From Thiohalomonas sp041685045 (lineage in GTDB: Bacteria > Pseudomonadota > Gammaproteobacteria > Thiohalomonadales > Thiohalomonadaceae), in contig JAWLGP010000021.1 in the NCBI GenBank assembly GCA_041685045.1, positions 1-64,000 of the forward strand: a stretch of 64,000 nucleotides of DNA, given 5' to 3'. The notes under the pieces were generated by a model. It ran no database searches and was not told the origin of the DNA. It saw only the letters and a list, made by a program, of their open reading frames with translations. The translations under genes and the position numbers were made by a program. How positions within the stretch are numbered: position 1 is the first letter of the stretch; the number at the start of each line of letters is the position of its first letter. Of this stretch, positions 59,488 to 64,000 are shown piece after piece.

Positions 59488-60723
59488 CTACGGCAGCTTC
59501 GGCAGACGCCCCGTGAGTCCCATCGCCTGGAGGGCGAAGAGGTGGCGGGCCGGCGGCAGCAGTTCCATGGCCAGCAGGCCGAGATTGCGCGCCAGCACCA
59601 GCGGCGGGAAACGGCTGGAGAAGCCCCGCGCCAGTCCATCGGTCATCGCCGCCACCCGGATGTAGTCGGCGCGACGCCAGCGGGCGTAGCCGCGCAGGGA
59701 AGCAGGGGTGCCCGGATCGTCGCCCCGCCGGGCAGCCTCCGCCAGCGCCTCAGCCAACGTCGCCACGTCCCGCAGCCCCAGATTGAAGCCCTGACCGCCC
59801 ACCGGGTGAATGACGTGGGCGGCGTTGCCGATAAAGGCGATCCGGTGCTGCACATGCTCACGCACGAACTGCAAGCCCAGGGGGTAGGCACTGCGCGGCC
59901 CGGCCAGCTCGAAACGGCCCGCCCGACGGCCGAAGCGGGCCTGCAGGCGCATCAAGAATTCGGCGTCGTCCAGCGCGAGCAGCTCTTCGACCTGCTCATC
60001 ACGCGCCGTCCACACCAGCGACCAGCGGCGGTCGCCGTACTCGCGGCCGGGCAGCCCTTCCGGGGCGGTATTGGGCAGTAGAGCCAAAGGCCCCGTGTCG
60101 GTGAAACGCTCGTAGGCACGCTCGCCATGGGGGCGGTCGGTCACCACATTGGCGATCACAGCGGTCTGGCCGTAACCGAGACCCCAGGTGCGGGCCCCGG
60201 TCAATTCGCGGATCTTCGAATTACCGCCATCGGCCGCCACCAACAACCGCGCCGATAGCCGTTGCGCAGTCCCGTTCTGCTCCACACTGACGATGACCCG
60301 GTCGGGCGCGACCTCGAGGGCGATGACGTGAGCCGGCGCGATCAGGCTGACGTTGGGCAGATCGCCGAAATCTTCAGTGAGCGCCCGTCCAATCACGTCG
60401 GCTTCCGCCACGTAACCGAGGGCCTCGACACCCTCTTCGTCGGCGGAGAGGTGCGCCTGGCCGAAGTGACCACGGTCGGAGACATGGATGTTGCGGATTG
60501 CAGAGACGCCGATGGCCGCCATCCGCTCCCAGACACCGATGGCTTCCAGGATCCGCTTCGAACCCTGCGCCAAGGCGATGGCCCGCGCATCGAAGCTCGG
60601 CTGCCCCGTCTGTCCCGGCGGCACCGCCTCCACCACCCCCACGCTTAGCGGCACATTCTTCAGGGCCCGTGCCAAGCTGGCCCCGACCATGCCACCGCCG
60701 ATAATCAAGATGTCGTAATCCAC
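59488..60723 (-). CDS. ubiH: 2-octaprenyl-6-methoxyphenol hydroxylase
   Basis: The protein has 411 residues from GTG 60723, with GGGGA upstream; the longer frame adds 16 unrelated residues. Motifs: ILIIGGGMVGASLARALK, LLVAADGGNSKIRE, and IGNAAHVIHPVGGQGFNLGLRD. FDARAIALAQGSKRILEAIG is typical of UbiH. It adds a hydroxyl group to the quinone precursor ring with FAD and oxygen, so the organism can respire aerobically. In E. coli ubiH lies between pepP and visC, as here. Confidence 0.9.
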   Translation of the reverse strand: MDYDILIIGGGMVGASLARALKNVPLSVGVVEAVPPGQTGQPSFDARAIALAQGSKRILEAIGVWERMAAIGVSAIRNIHVSDRGHFGQAHLSADEEGVEALGYVAEADVIGRALTEDFGDLPNVSLIAPAHVIALEVAPDRVIVSVEQNGTAQRLSARLLVAADGGNSKIRELTGARTWGLGYGQTAVIANVVTDRPHGERAYERFTDTGPLALLPNTAPEGLPGREYGDRRWSLVWTARDEQVEELLALDDAEFLMRLQARFGRRAGRFELAGPRSAYPLGLQFVREHVQHRIAFIGNAAHVIHPVGGQGFNLGLRDVATLAEALAEAARRGDDPGTPASLRGYARWRRADYIRVAAMTDGLARGFSSRFPPLVLARNLGLLAMELLPPARHLFALQAMGLTGRLPKLP

Positions 60724-60816
60724 GTCTATCCCCGCGAAAAACAGCGTAATTCCCGCCGATCCGCCAGGCAAAACCCAATTCCCTGGCAGGGTGAGCGCAT
60801 ACTCACAAAGGTCAGG

Positions 60817-62190
60817 TCAGTCGAACAGCCGTGCCTGGCCGGCCTTGCGGCGGGCCGGCGTCTTGCCCCGCCGGGCGTCGTACGCCGAACCGACCAGCGC
60901 CTCGATGGCATCCGGCTCCTTCGGCACACCATCGGTCAGCACCTCGCAGCCCTCGGCGGTAACCAGCACGTCGTCCTCGATGCGGATGCCGATATTCCAC
61001 CATTTCTTGGCCACCCCCTTCGAACCCGCGGGGATATAGAGCCCCGGCTCGATGGTCAGCACCATCCCGGGCTCCAGCACGCGCCACTCCTCGCCAACCT
61101 TGTAGTCACCCACGTCGTGCACATCCATGCCGAGCCAATGACCGGTGCGATGCATGTAGAAACGACGGTAGGCCTCCTTCTTGATCAGGCTGGCCGATTG
61201 CCCCTTGAGCAGGCCGAGGCGCACCAGACCGCGGGTAAGGACCTTCACCGCCGCTTCATGCGGCTGGTTCCAGTGATTACCCGGTTTGACCTGTTCGATG
61301 GCGGCGTACTGGGCCTCCAGCACCAGTTCATAGAGCGCTCGCTGGGCCGGGCTGAAGCTGCCGCTGACAGGGAAGGTGCGGGTGATGTCGGAGGCATAGA
61401 AATCGTACTCGCAACCGGCGTCGATCAGCAGCAGGTCGCCCTCGTTCAGCGGCGAGGCATTCTCCGTGTAGTGGAGAATGCAACCGTTCTCACCGCCGCC
61501 GACGATGGAAGGGTAGGCCGGCGAGCGCGCGCCGTGAAGCATGAACTCGTGCAGCAGTTCCGCCTCGACCTGATACTCGGTCATCTCCGGCTTGCACACC
61601 GCCATGGCACGACAGTGGGCACCGGCACTGATCCGGGCGGCGGTACGCATCGCTTTGATCTCGGCCGACGACTTGTACAAGCGCATGTCGTGCAGTTGAT
61701 GATCGAGATCCACGAACTCACCGGGGGTATGGATACCGGCACGTGCCTTCTTGCGCAGTCGATTGACCCAGTCCATCACCCGCCGATCGAAGTCAGGCTG
61801 ACAGCCCATGGCGTAATAGACCTTGTTCCGATTCTCCATCAGACCGGGGAGGATCTCGTCGATATCGCTGATGGGGAAGGCGTCATCGGCGCCGTAGGTC
61901 GAGACCGCCCCTTCCAGGCCGGCCCGGCGACCGTGCCAGGTCTCCATCTCGGGGTCACGCTCGCGACAGAACAGGATGTAGGAACCGTGGGCGCGGCCCG
62001 GCACCAGCACCGCCACCGCTTCCGGCTCGGGAAACCCGGTCAGGTAAAGGAAGTCCGAATCGGCCCGATAGGGGTGGTCGATATCGCGGTTTCGCTGGCG
62101 CTCGGGTGCGGTCGGGACGATGGCGATGCTGTTCTCACCCATCGCATCCATCAGCCGCTTGCGGCGGCGGGCAAATTCGCGTCGGTCCAT
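60817..62190 (-). CDS. pepP: Xaa-Pro aminopeptidase P
   Basis: The protein has 457 residues from ATG 62190 and belongs to the M24B family. An N-terminal domain (1-170) with PYRADSDFLYLTGFPEPEAV precedes the pita-bread catalytic domain. Metal ligands appear as DAGCEYDFYASDITRTFP (two Asp), HRTGHWLGMDVHD (His), LTIEPGLY (Glu) and RIEDDVLV (Glu). It removes N-terminal residues ahead of proline. E. coli PepP is 441 residues. It lies between ygfB and ubiH, the conserved order. Confidence 0.96.
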   Translation of the reverse strand: MDRREFARRRKRLMDAMGENSIAIVPTAPERQRNRDIDHPYRADSDFLYLTGFPEPEAVAVLVPGRAHGSYILFCRERDPEMETWHGRRAGLEGAVSTYGADDAFPISDIDEILPGLMENRNKVYYAMGCQPDFDRRVMDWVNRLRKKARAGIHTPGEFVDLDHQLHDMRLYKSSAEIKAMRTAARISAGAHCRAMAVCKPEMTEYQVEAELLHEFMLHGARSPAYPSIVGGGENGCILHYTENASPLNEGDLLLIDAGCEYDFYASDITRTFPVSGSFSPAQRALYELVLEAQYAAIEQVKPGNHWNQPHEAAVKVLTRGLVRLGLLKGQSASLIKKEAYRRFYMHRTGHWLGMDVHDVGDYKVGEEWRVLEPGMVLTIEPGLYIPAGSKGVAKKWWNIGIRIEDDVLVTAEGCEVLTDGVPKEPDAIEALVGSAYDARRGKTPARRKAGQARLFD

Positions 62191-62196
62191 AGGGAA

Positions 62197-62784
62197 TCAG
62201 TGCAGTGTCGCATCGCCCCGAGGCGGGGCCTTGGTGGGATTGAGCTCCTCGTTCACGAGCAGCACACCGGTTCGCACGTACTCGAGCAGCTGGGTAAAGG
62301 CCTCCTCGTCCTCTTCCCCCTCTTCAAACTCGGTCCCGCCCGCGTTCGCGATTTGGGCGAAATCGCGGATGATTTCCGCGCTGTCTTCCGGCAGCTTGTC
62401 CAGCTCCTTGAGCCCACCTTCGGCAAGGCCGAGCAAGAAGCCCTGGACCCACTCGCCAAGTCCGAGCACCCGTTCTTCCAGGTCCGCCTCTTCGCCCGGC
62501 AGCAACGGCTGGAAATCGAGCACGGCACTGGCGAGTTGGCGTACGGTCTCGGCATAGAGCGCCGCCAGCACATCCCGTGCCTCGCTGGCCAGCACATCGC
62601 CGGGCGGCTGGTCCGCCGCGATGTAGGCGAGCCAACCCTTTTCATCCAGGTCGGCGCGTGCACACAGCATGCCCGCCACCAGGCCGTGGCACTCCATGGC
62701 ATCGATCTCGCGCCGGACACGCTCCAGGGCGCGGTTGACCCGCTCGATCGCTTCGTCGTTGCGGTCCATCGATTCTATGGTCAT
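62197..62784 (-). CDS. ygfB: UPF0149 family protein YgfB
   Basis: The protein has 195 residues from ATG 62784. It is an all-helical YgfB/YecA-type protein: MECHGLVAGMLCARADLDEKGW split as ECHGLVAGMLCA near the N-terminus, DFQPLLPGEEADLEERV, LGEWVQGFLLGLAEGG, and a very acidic segment GGTEFEEGEEDEEAF before a helical LLEYVRTGVLLVNEEL. In Pseudomonas, YgfB was reported to affect gene control linked to beta-lactam response; elsewhere the role is unclear. It ends 6 bases before pepP, so ygfB-pepP are co-transcribed. Confidence 0.92.
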   Translation of the reverse strand: MTIESMDRNDEAIERVNRALERVRREIDAMECHGLVAGMLCARADLDEKGWLAYIAADQPPGDVLASEARDVLAALYAETVRQLASAVLDFQPLLPGEEADLEERVLGLGEWVQGFLLGLAEGGLKELDKLPEDSAEIIRDFAQIANAGGTEFEEGEEDEEAFTQLLEYVRTGVLLVNEELNPTKAPPRGDATLH

Positions 62785-62982
62785 CGGGCGAACACCGTTA
62801 AACGCTTCTCAATCGGCAATCCTAGCATTCTCGCTCCAGGGGCCCCAACCCGTACATTGACCGGTCCGGGTGGCCATTCTATAGTGAACCAGCTTTTCCG
62901 TCGGCCCGCCGGGCCCAAGAACCGGGCGCGCCATATGCATTTCTCCACCTAATGGTTCGTCGTGTTGCCGAGCACCGCTGTG

Positions 62983-63195
62983 ATGACTGCGGAGGATTCC
63001 GAAATTCGAGCCCTCGAACGCCGCGTGGATGAACTCATCCGCTCCATCGAGCGTCTGAGAGACGAGAACCGTTCGTTGCGGGAGAGTCAGGCGACCCTGA
63101 TTGCCGAGCGTGCCCGGCTGATCGAGAAGACCGAAGAGGCCCGCTCCCGGGTCGAAGCGATGATCGTGCGGCTGAAGGCAATGGAGCAGGATTGA
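62983..63195 (+). CDS. ZapB-like coiled-coil protein (TIGR02449 type)
   Basis: The protein has 70 residues from ATG 62983; GTG 62962 would give 77. No clear ribosome site decides the start. It is nearly all coiled coil: IRALERRVDELIRSIERLRD, then ENRSLRESQ and a final helix with EAMIVRLKAMEQ. It matches the small proteins found directly before zapA in Gammaproteobacteria, related to the ZapB division factor. Its stop overlaps the zapA start (TGATG), so the two are translationally coupled. Function inferred from context. Confidence 0.75.
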   Translation: MTAEDSEIRALERRVDELIRSIERLRDENRSLRESQATLIAERARLIEKTEEARSRVEAMIVRLKAMEQD

Positions 63196-63509
63196 TGGCG
63201 GAAGTGCTGCAGGAGAAGGTCTTCATTCTCGGCAAGGAGTTTGTGGTGGGCTGCCCGGCGGACGAGCGGGATGCGCTGCATGAGTCTGCCCGCCTGCTCG
63301 ATCGAAAAATGCGCGAGATCAAGGAGGGTGGCAAGGTGATCGGTAGCGAGCGCATCGCGGTCATGGCGGCTTTGAACATCGCCCACGAGTTGTTGCGCGA
63401 GCGGGGCCAGGATGGCGGCTATACTCGGAACCTGAACGAACGGCTCCGGGCTATTCAGGACAAAATCGACGCGGTCCTCGATGAAGAGGACCGGCAGATG
63501 CAGTTATAA
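63195..63509 (+). CDS. zapA: cell division protein ZapA
   Basis: The protein has 104 residues from ATG 63195; the frame begins one codon earlier at TTG. ZapA features: KVFILGKEFVVGCPADERDAL, then SARLLDRKMREIK and SERIAVMAALNIAHELL, ending in a coiled coil. It binds and bundles FtsZ filaments at midcell. It is preceded by the ZapB-like gene and followed within 15 bases by 6S RNA, the same order as E. coli zapA-ssrS-ygfA. Confidence 0.95.
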   Translation: MAEVLQEKVFILGKEFVVGCPADERDALHESARLLDRKMREIKEGGKVIGSERIAVMAALNIAHELLRERGQDGGYTRNLNERLRAIQDKIDAVLDEEDRQMQL

Positions 63510-63510
63510 T
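63505..63510 (+). promoter_or_regulatory. -10 box of 6S RNA
   Basis: TATAAT overlaps the zapA stop codon (TAA 63507-63509). It lies about 10-13 bases before the likely 6S start. No strong -35 is seen. Confidence 0.5.
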
Positions 63511-63519
63511 CGGGTTTGC

Positions 63520-63712
63520 TATGGGCACCGCCTGGGGTGTTCGCTCTGAATGCTGGTATTTCTTGAGCCGATTCTCCTACCCTGGGACCCAAATGTCGGG
63601 GCTGTGTGCATGTCCGCTGCGTCGGAAAGCCTTATGCAACGACTGCGGATCCCACTTGAACCACCGGGTTCAAGATAACGGCTTCGGCGGCATTTCGGGT
63701 GGTGCCCACCTC
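63520..63712 (+). ncRNA. ssrS: 6S RNA
   Basis: About 190 bases. The ends GGGCACCGCC (63523 on) and GGTGGTGCCC (ending 63707) pair as the closing stem. The 3' half has TTGAACCACCGGGTTCAAG and AACGGCTTCGGCGGCAT, nearly identical in layout to the E. coli 6S segment. The middle contains TTGAGCCGATTCTCC, which matches the conserved left arm. 6S RNA binds sigma70 RNA polymerase and damps housekeeping promoters in stationary phase. The zapA-ssrS-ygfA order is conserved. Confidence 0.9.
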
Positions 63713-63740
63713 TAACAGGCCCGTCAGGGCAAAAGCTTTC

Positions 63741-63820
63741 AACGCAAAGACGCAAAGACGCGAAGGGCGCAAAGATTGAAAGGCTTTGTCTTTGCGGGCT
63801 TCGCGTCTTTGCGCCTTTCG
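63741..63820. repeat. ACGCAAAGACG inverted repeat between 6S RNA and ygfA
   Basis: AACGCAAAGACGCAAAGACG and the later GGGCTTCGCGTCTTTGCGCC are complementary in parts (AAAGACGCGAAG/CTTCGCGTCTTT). Some T-rich bases follow (GTTTTTCC), so it may end 6S transcripts. Shorter relatives of this repeat (GCAGAGACGCAGAGGCGCAG) occur at about 38793. Confidence 0.7.
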
Positions 63821-63837
63821 TTTTTCCGGGCGGTTTC

Positions 63838-64000
63838 GTGAATTCATTGGATCGAAATGCCATTCGCCGTGCCATGCGCGCGCGCCGTCGGGCGCTGAGC
63901 GCGGGGGAGCGGCGGCGCCTCTCTGCGGCGGTGGCCGATCGTATCGCCGCGACGGGGACGTTCCTGCGCAGCCGCCATATCGCACTCTATCTGGCCAACG
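63838..64000 (+). CDS. ygfA: 5-formyltetrahydrofolate cyclo-ligase, N-terminal part
   Basis: The frame from GTG 63838 runs off the window end after 54 codons. It reads NAIRRAMRARRRALSAGERR then an AAVADRIAAT helix and SRHIALYLAN, the usual N-terminus of 5-FCL/YgfA with the basic ATP-binding segment. The enzyme turns 5-formyl-THF into methenyl-THF. Its place right after 6S RNA matches E. coli ssrS-ygfA, where the two are co-transcribed. A folate link to gcvT in the same region is natural. Confidence 0.85.
   Translation, partial: MNSLDRNAIRRAMRARRRALSAGERRRLSAAVADRIAATGTFLRSRHIALYLAN

Overview
The window reads as chromosomal DNA of a GC-rich gammaproteobacterium. The evidence is gene order. 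folA-apaH-apaG-rsmA-pdxA-surA-lptD is kept in the order known from E. coli, with extra genes inserted, and gcv-ubiI-ubiH-pepP-ygfB-zapA-6S RNA-ygfA is kept on the right. A two-subunit glycine decarboxylase (gcvPA/gcvPB), ubiquinone hydroxylases and many intergenic inverted repeats fit a Chromatiales/Ectothiorhodospirales-like lineage, but the genus cannot be fixed from sequence alone.

Region 1 (1-2343) is the tail of an integron cassette array. It has about five attC-like sites, a DUF4288 cassette, an AbiV-type HEPN cassette cut short by a small inverted-repeat element, two cassettes of unknown function (one secreted, AT-rich), and at the left edge what looks like the 5' end of a group IIC intron lodged in an attC site. 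No integrase lies in the window. Region 2 (2344-10780) holds a site-2-protease-like membrane peptidase, an NTF2-like protein, and a two-gene graspetide (omega-ester RiPP) locus: a 112-residue precursor with a Ser/Thr/Asp/Glu-rich tail, then an MvdD-type ATP-grasp macrocyclase. A secreted DUF2314 protein and a membrane C13 (legumain-like) peptidase follow on the same strand.

Region 3 (10781-17032) has two tandem satellites (period about 126 bp, four copies; period 106 bp, nine copies) on either side of a GGDEF-EAL protein with a predicted c-type haem sensor domain, then a YyaL/DUF255 protein. Region 4 (17166-24818) carries rlmI, lgt, thyA, folA, a multi-PAS GGDEF-EAL protein and apaH. Region 5 (24929-38775) has an AMP-forming acyl-CoA ligase, apaG, glk, pgl, a ComFB protein, an HExxH protein, a CheW-TM-LysM fusion, rsmA-pdxA-surA-lptD and an AmgK-like kinase. 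Region 6 (38907-46232) has mtfA, a PfkB kinase, and three DUF5666 lipoproteins with a DUF6502 regulator-like protein. One lipoprotein lies 4 bp from DUF6502.

Region 7 (46321-52530) is a lipA-gcvT-gcvH-gcvPA-gcvPB-dgkA operon behind a tandem glycine riboswitch with an intrinsic terminator. It makes both the glycine cleavage enzymes and the lipoyl synthase that matures GcvH. Region 8 (52829-64000) has a Fur-box-preceded fbpABC iron transporter, nhaP, the two ubiquinone hydroxylases, pepP, ygfB, a ZapB-like gene, zapA, 6S RNA and the start of ygfA. At least eight different intergenic repeat families occur in 64 kb, which is a notable feature of this genome.
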